Shown: positions 35,178-43,626 of the stretch, in pieces
How the letters are laid out: each line of letters starts with the position of its first letter
Numbering within the stretch: the first letter of the stretch is position 1
Assembly: GCF_902498805.1 (NCBI RefSeq)
Contig: NZ_LR701581.1
Location: 152,338-216,337, forward strand
From: Imperialibacter sp. EC-SDR9
Lineage (GTDB): Bacteria > Bacteroidota > Bacteroidia > Cytophagales > Cyclobacteriaceae
Reading direction: 5' to 3'
Length of the DNA: 64,000 nt
Position numbers and translations under genes: made by a program
Notes under the pieces: generated by a model
What the model was told of the DNA's origin: nothing
The model's database searches: none
What the model saw: the letters and a program-made list of their open reading frames with translations, nothing else

Positions 35178-37535
35178 ATGCGGAGCCTGGTCAAATTCTT
35201 TTGTTTGTTTGTTGTACTTTCTTTTGGGGCACAGGCCCGGGAAGTGGAGAGGGGTATTATTGACCTTAGGGAATTCGATTTTTCCCAGGGGAAAGCACAA
35301 CTTGAGGGCGAGTGGGAGTTTTATTGGGAAAGATTGATAACGCCAGAGCAGTTCAAATACGCTACTCCAGAGCCTGATTACTTCATGTTCCCCAAGCTCT
35401 GGAACGATTCAAAAACTGCTGGTGGAGTAGAACTGTCGAGTCAGGGCTTTGCCACCTACAGGGTCAAGTTGCTCCTGCCACAACAAACTCCGCCGTTGTC
35501 TATTGCCATTAGTCACTTCTACAGTGACTACGATCTGTATGTCGACGGTCAACTGTTGGGAGAAAATGGCGTGGTGGGCAACACCAAAGAAACTTCGGAG
35601 CCTCATTGGATTCCCAAAACCCTGAGAATTCTTCCCAGTTCTGATACCCTGGAGTTAGTGCTCCATATCTCCAATTTTCATCACTCGAAAGGAGGAGCCC
35701 GGGAACCCATTATATTGGGAGCACGGGATAGAATTACGCATGACAGCCTCTTCAATATCAGCTACGACCTGTTGCTCTCCGGTTGCCTGATTATGGCTGG
35801 TCTTTTCTTCCTGGGGCTTTACCTGTTTGGGCAAAAAGAAAACTACATAATCGCTTTCGGTCTTTTTTGTCTGGTATTCAGCTACCGGTTTTTCGGTGCC
35901 GATAATTATGCGCTGCACATTCTGTATCCTGATATTCCCTGGATTGTGACCTTGCATTTTGAGTACCTGGCTCTGTTTTTGGCGCCTTCATTGTTTGCTA
36001 TCTACTCCTACACCCTTTTTCCAAAAGACGGCAACCTGATTATTTTGGGTGGGTTTGCAGGTATTTCTGGCATACTGAGCCTGTTGACCCTTGTTTTGCC
36101 CAGCACCATTTTCACACTTTTTGTGGAGCCCTATTTATTCGTAATGGTCGCTGTGATTGCCTACGTTTCCTACGTGTATGCTGCTGCTGCCAGGTTTAAT
36201 CGGGACGGAGCCAATTATGCTTTGGCTAGCACCATGGTAGTGCTGCTTGTGTTTATCTACAAAATATATGTTTACCTGGCACTGGAGCCCGAAAACAGAC
36301 TCCTTACGTTCATTGGGTTTATTTCATTCTTTTTCTTTCAGTCGTTGAACATGTTCTTCAGAGTGACAAGGTCTTTGCGGGTAGCCAAGGAAGAGGCGGA
36401 GGAGGCGTCGAGAACCAAGTCTGACTTCCTTTCGATGATGTCGCATGAAATCAGAACGCCAATGAATGCCGTAATAGGATTAACCAACTATATGATTGGT
36501 GACAAACCAAAAAAGGAACACAAAGAAGCACTCAATACACTCAAATTTTCTGCTGAGAACTTGCTTGTGATCCTCAACGATATCCTCGATCTCAATAAAA
36601 TTGAAGCGAACAGGATAGAATTTGAGAAAATGCCTGTCAACATCAGGCAGCTGACATCCCGCTTGAAACAGGTTTTTGAAAGAATAGCCGACGAGCGGGG
36701 TCTTTATATTAAGGTGTCGGTTGATGAAACGATAACTCAGTCTATTCTCTGTGATTCGACAAGGACAAGTCAGGTGTTGAGCAATTTGATCAGCAACGCC
36801 CTGAAATTCACCAAAGAAGGTGGAATTGAGTTAATGGTGAACGAATTGGACAGAGATGAAGACCATATAACACTCCGGTTTGCAATAAAGGACACGGGCA
36901 TAGGTATTTCCATGGCCGACCAGCAGAAAATATTTGACAGCTTCACTCAGGCGAGCACCTCGGTGACCAGAGAATATGGAGGGACCGGGCTCGGTTTAAC
37001 AATTACCAGAAGGTTGCTTAACCTTCAGGGCGTACAACTCGGTCTCAACAGCGAGAAAGGAAAGGGCTCAGAGTTTTACTTTATTCAAAGGTTTGAAACT
37101 GTGGATCACGCCGTAGAAGAGGATGAAGCGCAGGCGGATGGAGTTGAATCAGGGAATAAAGGAGCGAATATTCTTCTTGTTGAGGACAACAAAGTCAATG
37201 TGCTGGTAGCACAGAAGTTTTTGAAGAAATGGGAATTTGGCATCGAAATAGCGGCCAACGGCGCTGAGGCTGTTGACAAAGTCAAGAATAAAAAGTTCGA
37301 TCTGATTTTGATGGACTTGCAAATGCCTGTCATGGATGGCTATGAAGCTTCGAGACAAATAAGGGCGCTCGGAATTAATACGCCCATTATTGCCCTCACG
37401 GCCTCTACCATGATGGAAGACCGGGATAAGGTAAAGCGGTTCGGTATGAACGACCATATCATAAAACCGTTTGATCCGGAGGATTTGAAAAAGAAGGTGA
37501 ACAAATACATAACAAACAGCGTCATAGACCAATAA
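35178..37535 (+). CDS. Hybrid histidine kinase with 7TMR-DISM sensor module and receiver domain
   Basis: A 785-residue membrane kinase. ATG 35178 gives a signal peptide (MRSLVKFFCLFVVLSFGAQA). The extracytoplasmic part (about 22-190, LEGEWEFYWERLITPEQF, ISHFYSDYDLYVDGQLLGENG) is a galactose-binding-like jelly roll common ahead of 7TMR-DISM. Seven helices follow (about 200-400), then a coiled coil, HisKA (MMSHEIRTPMNAVIG), ATPase (NLISNALKFTKEGG, KDTGIGI, YGGTGLGLTI) and a C-terminal receiver (LLVEDNKVNV, phospho-Asp in ILMDLQMPVMDG, Lys in IIKPFDPED). The ligand is probably extracellular carbohydrate, by family. No output-domain partner is adjacent. Confidence 0.93.
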   Translation: MRSLVKFFCLFVVLSFGAQAREVERGIIDLREFDFSQGKAQLEGEWEFYWERLITPEQFKYATPEPDYFMFPKLWNDSKTAGGVELSSQGFATYRVKLLLPQQTPPLSIAISHFYSDYDLYVDGQLLGENGVVGNTKETSEPHWIPKTLRILPSSDTLELVLHISNFHHSKGGAREPIILGARDRITHDSLFNISYDLLLSGCLIMAGLFFLGLYLFGQKENYIIAFGLFCLVFSYRFFGADNYALHILYPDIPWIVTLHFEYLALFLAPSLFAIYSYTLFPKDGNLIILGGFAGISGILSLLTLVLPSTIFTLFVEPYLFVMVAVIAYVSYVYAAAARFNRDGANYALASTMVVLLVFIYKIYVYLALEPENRLLTFIGFISFFFFQSLNMFFRVTRSLRVAKEEAEEASRTKSDFLSMMSHEIRTPMNAVIGLTNYMIGDKPKKEHKEALNTLKFSAENLLVILNDILDLNKIEANRIEFEKMPVNIRQLTSRLKQVFERIADERGLYIKVSVDETITQSILCDSTRTSQVLSNLISNALKFTKEGGIELMVNELDRDEDHITLRFAIKDTGIGISMADQQKIFDSFTQASTSVTREYGGTGLGLTITRRLLNLQGVQLGLNSEKGKGSEFYFIQRFETVDHAVEEDEAQADGVESGNKGANILLVEDNKVNVLVAQKFLKKWEFGIEIAANGAEAVDKVKNKKFDLILMDLQMPVMDGYEASRQIRALGINTPIIALTASTMMEDRDKVKRFGMNDHIIKPFDPEDLKKKVNKYITNSVIDQ

Positions 37536-37587
37536 TTTTTTTTCACTCCATAGCTAACCATTTAGGTGAAAAACTGGTTATGATGCT

Positions 37588-38271
37588 ATGGAAAAAGAAG
37601 CTAAGTCTCCCAAAGCAAAAACTGGAGCTAAAAAACCTCAAAGTGCTGACATCAGAGCCAAATACAAAGATCACGTATTGGAAAATGGCGCAGCACCATC
37701 TTCCTTTTTTTTGTTTGCAAAGTCGCTCAAGCTGAAGGAAGAAGACTTGTATGAGTTTTACAATTCATTTGAGTCTATTGAAAAAGGCATCTGGCATGAC
37801 TTTGTCAACTCCACTATCCAGGCTATTGAATCAGAAAAGGTTTACGAAGAGTACTCTGTCAGGGAGAAGCTTTTAGCGTTCTACTACACCCTGATTGAGG
37901 AGCTGAAGCGGAACAGGAGCTATATCCTGTGGCAGATGCAAGCTGTGAAGCACCCCACCACAACGCCTTATTTCCTCAAGGCATTTAAATCCGAATTTCT
38001 TTCCTGGGCCAATAATCTTGTGATTGAAGGAAAGGACACAGACGAAATAGCGAACCGACCTTTTATCAGCGACAGATATGGCGAAGCCATGTGGGTACAA
38101 ACTTTGTTTATTCTAAATTTTTGGCACAAAGACGAGAGCAAAGGCTTTGAGAAAACGGATGCTGCGATAGAAAAGGCCGTCAACCTGGCTTTTGACCTCA
38201 TGGGGCGGGGGGCTGTGGATTCATTGCTAGACCTGGCCAAGTTTATTTACCAATCGAAGAAGGAAGCCTGA
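37588..38271 (+). CDS. TetR-like regulator paired with an ABC1 kinase gene
   Basis: A 227-residue protein with a basic Lys-rich N-terminal tail and a TetR-like HTH (about 22-65, IRAKYKDHVLENGAAPSSFFLFAKSLKLKEEDLYEFYNSF) in which the recognition helix ends LYEFYNSF rather than the common LYxHFxSK. The C-terminal helical half (about 75-225) should dimerise and bind a ligand. It is 4 bases from the ABC1 kinase start. This TetR-ABC1 gene pair recurs in Bacteroidota, which suggests that the two act together; target genes are unknown. Confidence 0.75.
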   Translation: MEKEAKSPKAKTGAKKPQSADIRAKYKDHVLENGAAPSSFFLFAKSLKLKEEDLYEFYNSFESIEKGIWHDFVNSTIQAIESEKVYEEYSVREKLLAFYYTLIEELKRNRSYILWQMQAVKHPTTTPYFLKAFKSEFLSWANNLVIEGKDTDEIANRPFISDRYGEAMWVQTLFILNFWHKDESKGFEKTDAAIEKAVNLAFDLMGRGAVDSLLDLAKFIYQSKKEA

Positions 38272-38275
38272 TCAA

Positions 38276-39598
38276 ATGAAAGAACAATCCAGTATTCCCA
38301 CTTCGAAAGTGGCGAGGGCCTCGAAGTTTGTAAGTACGGGCGCTAAGGTAGGCGGTAACTATGTCAAGCATTACGCCAAGCGCTTCATTACTGGCGATAC
38401 GTCCCGTGAGGATCTTGATCAGGCAAACGCAGAAGATATTTACGGTTCGCTGAGCGAACTCAAAGGAAGTGCCCTGAAAGTGGCTCAGATGCTGGCTATG
38501 GATAAGAATATCCTCCCGACGGCTTATCAAAACCAGTTCTCCATGGCACAGTATAGCGCCCCTCCGTTGTCGTACCCGCTGGTGGTCAAAACTTTTAAAG
38601 AGCAGCTTGGAAAGTCTCCGTCGGATGCATTCGAGTCGTTTTCAAAAAGTGCGGTGAATGCTGCCTCCATCGGCCAGGTGCACAAGGGTACGATTGGCGA
38701 CAAGGAGTTTGCAGTAAAGGTGCAGTATCCCGGAGTGGCTGGCAGCGTTAAGTCGGATCTGAAGCTGGTGAAGCCGTTTGCCCTCAGGCTAGTGAAGCTC
38801 AACGAACAGGAGCTGGATCACTATATGGAAGAAGTAGAGGAGCGCCTACTGGAAGAAACTGACTACAAGTTGGAGCTGTTGCGTTCAAAGCAAATTTCTG
38901 AGGCTTGCGCTCATATACCGAACCTGACCTTTCCCAGGTATTACTCCGAGCTTTCATCGGAAAGGATTTTGACCATGGATTGGCTACAGGGTTTGCACCT
39001 GAAAGAATTTTTGAAAACCAATCCTTCACAGAATCTGCGAAACCAGATAGGTCAGGCCATGTGGGATTTCTACAACCATCAGGTGCATAATCTCCTGCAG
39101 GTGCATGCCGACCCTCATCCTGGCAACTTCCTAATGATGGAAAATGGCAGCCTGGGAGTGATAGACTTCGGCTGTGTGAAAGTAATCCCTGAGGATTTTT
39201 ACAGGACTTATTTTCAACTGATGAGGGAAGACTTGCTCTGGAAAGAAGAGGAGCTGGTGGTGGCATTTCACGACCTGTGCTTTCTATATGAAGACGATCG
39301 GGCCGACTACAAAGCGCTGTATATCGATGTGTTCAAGCAAATGATGCAATTATTGGGCGCTCCCTTTCACAAAGAGTCATTTGATTTTGCCGACGAAGAG
39401 TACTTCAGGAAAATCTTCGACCTTGGCGAAGGAATTTCTAAGCGCAAGGAATTCAAAAACTCCAAACACCCGAGAGGTTCGAGGCATGGGTTGTACATCA
39501 ACAGGACTTATTTTGGGCTCTATAACCTGCTCCACGACCTGGGAGCGGAGGTGAAGACGACCAAGCCGGAGTGGCTGATGACTTCTTTAGTAAAGTGA
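38276..39598 (+). CDS. ABC1/UbiB family atypical kinase
   Basis: A 440-residue protein of the ABC1/AarF/UbiB family. The N-terminal KxGQ-like motif is replaced by LKVAQMLAMDKNILP; the nucleotide-binding part has AASIGQVHKG and FAVKVQYPGV (Ala-rich loop and Lys); the catalytic region reads QVHADPHPGNFLM and GVIDFGCVKVI. The family typically has ATPase rather than protein-kinase activity and supports lipid or quinone metabolism at membranes. No transmembrane tail is obvious. It follows the TetR-like gene in one operon. Confidence 0.92.
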   Translation: MKEQSSIPTSKVARASKFVSTGAKVGGNYVKHYAKRFITGDTSREDLDQANAEDIYGSLSELKGSALKVAQMLAMDKNILPTAYQNQFSMAQYSAPPLSYPLVVKTFKEQLGKSPSDAFESFSKSAVNAASIGQVHKGTIGDKEFAVKVQYPGVAGSVKSDLKLVKPFALRLVKLNEQELDHYMEEVEERLLEETDYKLELLRSKQISEACAHIPNLTFPRYYSELSSERILTMDWLQGLHLKEFLKTNPSQNLRNQIGQAMWDFYNHQVHNLLQVHADPHPGNFLMMENGSLGVIDFGCVKVIPEDFYRTYFQLMREDLLWKEEELVVAFHDLCFLYEDDRADYKALYIDVFKQMMQLLGAPFHKESFDFADEEYFRKIFDLGEGISKRKEFKNSKHPRGSRHGLYINRTYFGLYNLLHDLGAEVKTTKPEWLMTSLVK

Positions 39599-40015
39599 AG
39601 CACTCCGCTTTGTCACATTGAATTGATGGGGAAGTCAGCCTCATACAGTATTTTTCAATTGTATGTGGTTATATAAGTTAACTGGTTCAAATTTAGTACT
39701 CACCTATTTTTATTGAAATAATTATAGATTTACTACAAAGTGATCTTTTCCGGAAAATTTTTCTCTGGATTTGATTAGGCTCATTTATTTGGTGAGTGCC
39801 CCTAATATTTCGGCATGTGATAGGTGTTTTTATGTGATTCAAAATAATATATTGGCATATATTATTTTCTGAAGAGCTAATCGGTGAAAGTGCATTTTAA
39901 GGCTCAAGAATAATTTTTTTCTTAACCTAGAAATACTCCAAATTGAGTATTGACTACCCCGTTGACCTTCAACTACTTTTATAAGGTGTTTTATTTGCAA
40001 CCAACAGATCACTTT
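39599..40015. other. AT-rich 417-base intergenic region before the giant exported-protein operon
   Basis: No gene is supported. It holds a perfect 11-bp inverted repeat, AAAATAATATA (39841-39851) and TATATTATTTT (39858-39868), with a 6-base centre. Given its length and AT content it probably contains the promoter and control sites of the downstream operon. Confidence 0.55.
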
Positions 40016-43000
40016 ATGAAAGCCCTTGTAACAACATTAACAATCACCCTAATCTCATTTGTGGCCTTCTCGCAGAAGCTTCCCTTTCAGGGACAGCTGA
40101 TTGAAAACGGGACACCTGTGACAGGTACCAGAGATTTTGTTTTCAATATACCAGACGGAGTTGGCGGATCTTTGTGGACAGAAACTCACATTGGTGTACA
40201 GGTTCAGGATGGACTTTATTCACTTGTGTTAGGCGACGTTGCGACTCTGCCTGATCAGTTGTTTTCGGATGTGAGTGAAAGAACCCTGGAAATTACCGTA
40301 GGGGCGACAAGTTTATCTCCTATTACTCTCTATGCAGGTATTAAGGAGTGGAAGTTCACGAAGGAAATGGACGGAAGTACTGATCGACCTGCGATTTTGG
40401 GTGAAATATCGGGCCCAGCGAGTAATTGGGCAGCCATAGAGGGATATGCCAGCACCGACGGAGACAATTACGGTGTATACGGTCAGGGAGAGGGAACTGG
40501 AAAAGTAAACGCTGGCCTTTATGGTTATGGTCTTGGTGCGGGTGACGGGTCAGTTACCGACTTTCAAGGCACATTTGGCTCTTACAATTACGGAGCGATA
40601 GGAATAGCAAAAGACAACCTCAATGGAAATATTGGTGTTTGGGGAAAGGCTACAGGAAATGCAGGGGCGGCGGACAACATAGGCGTAGTTGGCTGGAGTG
40701 AAATTTCAGGTGGGGTAGAGAATAGAGGAGTGCTCGGTTGGGCCAAGGGTACAGGAGTCAACAAAGGACTAGTAGGCATGGCAACTGGTGGTTCAGAAAA
40801 TTGGGCAGGTTGGTTTGATGGCGATGTGAAGATTTCTGGTACTCTTCATGGACAAAATTTAGGGTCTATCAATCCCAATGGTGCTGGTTCGGGACAACCG
40901 GATTGGAGGGTTTTTGTTGCCCCCAACTATTACGACGGCAACTTCGATAATGGACTGGTAGCCATCTATGGTCCTCGTGATGATGGCGAAGGAAGAAGGG
41001 CCTCATTGGGTTCTTATGGGCCAAATTCCGCCACCTCTTATGGACAGCTGGAGCTCCATGGATACCAGGGACAGCCAAAAGCAATCCTTTCTGGCAGCAA
41101 CCAGGCCGGCAATTTGAAAATGAAGGATGACGACGGAACAGAAACGGTTGTTTTGGACGCCGGAAATGGAAGCTTAACGCTTAGAAATGCCGATGGCAGT
41201 CAGTCGTACATGATCGATTACAATGGCGTGGCGGGAAATGGCCACTATTCAGTCGATCAGAACAGTTCGACAAGCGAAGAGATTACTGCCCTGAAGGCAG
41301 AAGTATCAGGAACGGGAGTTTGGGATGGGCAGGGTGCCGGAATTACAGAATACAGCGGAATATTAGGTATTGGTAGTGCTGCTGAGGGTGGAAACGCTGG
41401 TGTGAGAGGTATTGCCAATGTTTCAGCCAATTCCGCTAGCTTCCATTATGGCGTGTATGGCATCTCCAGGTCTACTGAGGCGAATAGTACTGCGGTAATC
41501 TACGGGTTAAGAGGTGAGGCACTTGGTCAATCAAGCTTTAGCGTTGGTGTTAGGGGAATTTCTAATAATTCAGCAGCTGGAGGCGCCAATTTTGGCGGTG
41601 ATTTTTCCGCAAACGATAACCCGGGACAAAATGTCGGCCTACGAGGAAGAGCCCAGGGCGACGGAGCACAAACAAGCGAAAATATAGGTGTATCAGGTGT
41701 TTCTACGTCCAACAACTCTGCGAAAAATATTGGTGTGTATGGCACTGCTTCTAGCGCCTCGGGGGAAAACTGGGCAGGATTTTTTGAAGGAGACGTGAAG
41801 GTAACCGGCACACTTTCTGTCGATGGGCAGGGGGGGAGCATTTCTGCTACGGGTATCAATCAGGACTATGGGAATTTTGGAGAAAAGAATTGGGAGACAG
41901 GTCTTCAGGGCTACCTTGACCTTCGTGGCGATGCCGAAGCAGGAAAAGACAATATTAGAATCGCTTTGGGAGTGGAAAAAGCAGGATCAGAAACAGTTGG
42001 CAGCTTTTCCCTATTTGGCCCGGTGTACAATGATGTGAATTGCACTACTTGTCCAAGGAGCTTCGTTTCTGCCTATCTCTCAAACGATCCCGGCGGAAAT
42101 GCACCCACTGAATGGTCGGGCAATTTTCAGCTGAGTGGGCAGGAGTCTCCTAACGTTATCATTGGTGGTCAAAACTACCAGGACAGCGATTTGGGACATT
42201 TATCACTGTTTGGCAACAAGCCTGACGGAAACGGCTGGTTTTACAGCCATGCAGGCCTACAGGTCAATCAGGACGGGAGCCAGGAATGGGGCTCTTTGCG
42301 ACTGGAGGCTAACGATGGAGTGAGCAACGTGGAAATAGGGGCCAAATCCTGGGAGGATCCCACGAATGGGGCGGGCAGACCTTACTTCCGCATGCGGGGT
42401 AATACGCCGGATCAGGACTTGGTATGGATGGAAGTAGCCGACGATGGGTTGGGCAATGAATTGGGTGCGGTCAGTTTTAACGGTACCGATGGAGCTAATC
42501 TTAGAATTGATGCCAATGGGCTGAGCGGCGACATTAAGAATATCCATATGAAAAGAGCCACCCTGCAAAGCCAATGGGGCAATGATGGTCAGGGAGCACT
42601 GGACTTGAGAGATGCCAATGATCAATCTCGTGCGCTGATATCAGTAAGTGACGACGGCGCTGCCAATTACACGGGTTCTATGTATTTGTCTCACAGTGCC
42701 AACGGAAGTTTTGTCGACCTCAATGCCCAATGGGGTATCCGATCTACTGGTTTGATAGCGGTAGCACAAAGCAGTACTCCTGGTAATAACTCGATTGAAA
42801 TGGGTGACAACGGGGATGCTGGCTTCCTGAATATTAATAATACCAACAACGAAAATGAAATAACCCTCAATGGACTTGATGGAAGTATCAACGTTAAGAA
42901 TGGACTTGTAAATGTCGCAACTGGCGAAAACAACGGAAACACCAGTGGGACAGTCAACTTAGGGGCTACGTCTGCGGGTCACGGTCTAAGGATGTATGGT

Positions 43001-43579
43001 GGCTATGACTTTGATAGCGATGGCAATGTAAGAAGCCATATCGCACTTGACGGCCCTGGAAGCTACGTGTATCTGTGGGGGGATGGAAGTGTAAACGCCA
43101 GCAACAGTGTGAGCGCTGAAGGAGATATGTTTGCAACAAATTTCAATACAACTTCAGATGGTCGTTTGAAGGAGAATATAACGCCGATCGAGCACTCGCT
43201 GGCAAACACACTTAAACTACGTGGTGTATCTTACAACTGGCTAGACAAATCCAAATCTCAAAGCAGACAAATCGGCGTGATCGCTCAGGAGGTAGAGGAA
43301 GTATATCCCGAGTTTGTGCACACCAACGAAGAGGGCATGAAGTCGGTGAATTACTCACAAATGGTTGCCGTGCTTATCGAAGCCATCAAAGAGCTGAATA
43401 CTCAGATCGAAACACTGAAGACCGAGAATGCATCGCTAAAAACGGAGCTGGCGACAGCAAAGAATAACGAAAAACGAATAACCGAGCTGGAAGCCAGCGT
43501 CAAATCGCTGGTGAACCTGCTGCAGGCACCTTCCAAACAGTCGGATGAAAACAGCATATCACTAGGGAAACAAGAGTAG
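40016..43579 (+). CDS. Exported tail-fibre-like protein with S74 intramolecular chaperone domain
   Basis: A 1187-residue protein. ATG 40016 gives a signal peptide MKALVTTLTITLISFVAFSQ; the 22 codons upstream do not. The middle is a long series of Gly-rich repeats with recurrent NWAGxFxGDVKxxGTL and GVxGxA motifs, as in Bacteroidota tail-fibre-domain proteins. The last 140 residues are a Peptidase S74 domain: TSDGRLKENITPIEHSL with the Ser1047-Lys1052 dyad, GVIAQEVEEVYPEFVH, VNYSQMVAVLIEAIKELN, then a coiled coil (IETLKTENASLKTEL). In the family the domain trimerises the fibre and cleaves itself off before the Ser. First gene of a three-gene operon; no phage genes are nearby. Confidence 0.85.
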   Translation: MKALVTTLTITLISFVAFSQKLPFQGQLIENGTPVTGTRDFVFNIPDGVGGSLWTETHIGVQVQDGLYSLVLGDVATLPDQLFSDVSERTLEITVGATSLSPITLYAGIKEWKFTKEMDGSTDRPAILGEISGPASNWAAIEGYASTDGDNYGVYGQGEGTGKVNAGLYGYGLGAGDGSVTDFQGTFGSYNYGAIGIAKDNLNGNIGVWGKATGNAGAADNIGVVGWSEISGGVENRGVLGWAKGTGVNKGLVGMATGGSENWAGWFDGDVKISGTLHGQNLGSINPNGAGSGQPDWRVFVAPNYYDGNFDNGLVAIYGPRDDGEGRRASLGSYGPNSATSYGQLELHGYQGQPKAILSGSNQAGNLKMKDDDGTETVVLDAGNGSLTLRNADGSQSYMIDYNGVAGNGHYSVDQNSSTSEEITALKAEVSGTGVWDGQGAGITEYSGILGIGSAAEGGNAGVRGIANVSANSASFHYGVYGISRSTEANSTAVIYGLRGEALGQSSFSVGVRGISNNSAAGGANFGGDFSANDNPGQNVGLRGRAQGDGAQTSENIGVSGVSTSNNSAKNIGVYGTASSASGENWAGFFEGDVKVTGTLSVDGQGGSISATGINQDYGNFGEKNWETGLQGYLDLRGDAEAGKDNIRIALGVEKAGSETVGSFSLFGPVYNDVNCTTCPRSFVSAYLSNDPGGNAPTEWSGNFQLSGQESPNVIIGGQNYQDSDLGHLSLFGNKPDGNGWFYSHAGLQVNQDGSQEWGSLRLEANDGVSNVEIGAKSWEDPTNGAGRPYFRMRGNTPDQDLVWMEVADDGLGNELGAVSFNGTDGANLRIDANGLSGDIKNIHMKRATLQSQWGNDGQGALDLRDANDQSRALISVSDDGAANYTGSMYLSHSANGSFVDLNAQWGIRSTGLIAVAQSSTPGNNSIEMGDNGDAGFLNINNTNNENEITLNGLDGSINVKNGLVNVATGENNGNTSGTVNLGATSAGHGLRMYGGYDFDSDGNVRSHIALDGPGSYVYLWGDGSVNASNSVSAEGDMFATNFNTTSDGRLKENITPIEHSLANTLKLRGVSYNWLDKSKSQSRQIGVIAQEVEEVYPEFVHTNEEGMKSVNYSQMVAVLIEAIKELNTQIETLKTENASLKTELATAKNNEKRITELEASVKSLVNLLQAPSKQSDENSISLGKQE

Positions 43580-43626
43580 TCATTCAACTACCTAATCCAC
43601 TCAATCAAGTTGGACTTAAAAACTGA

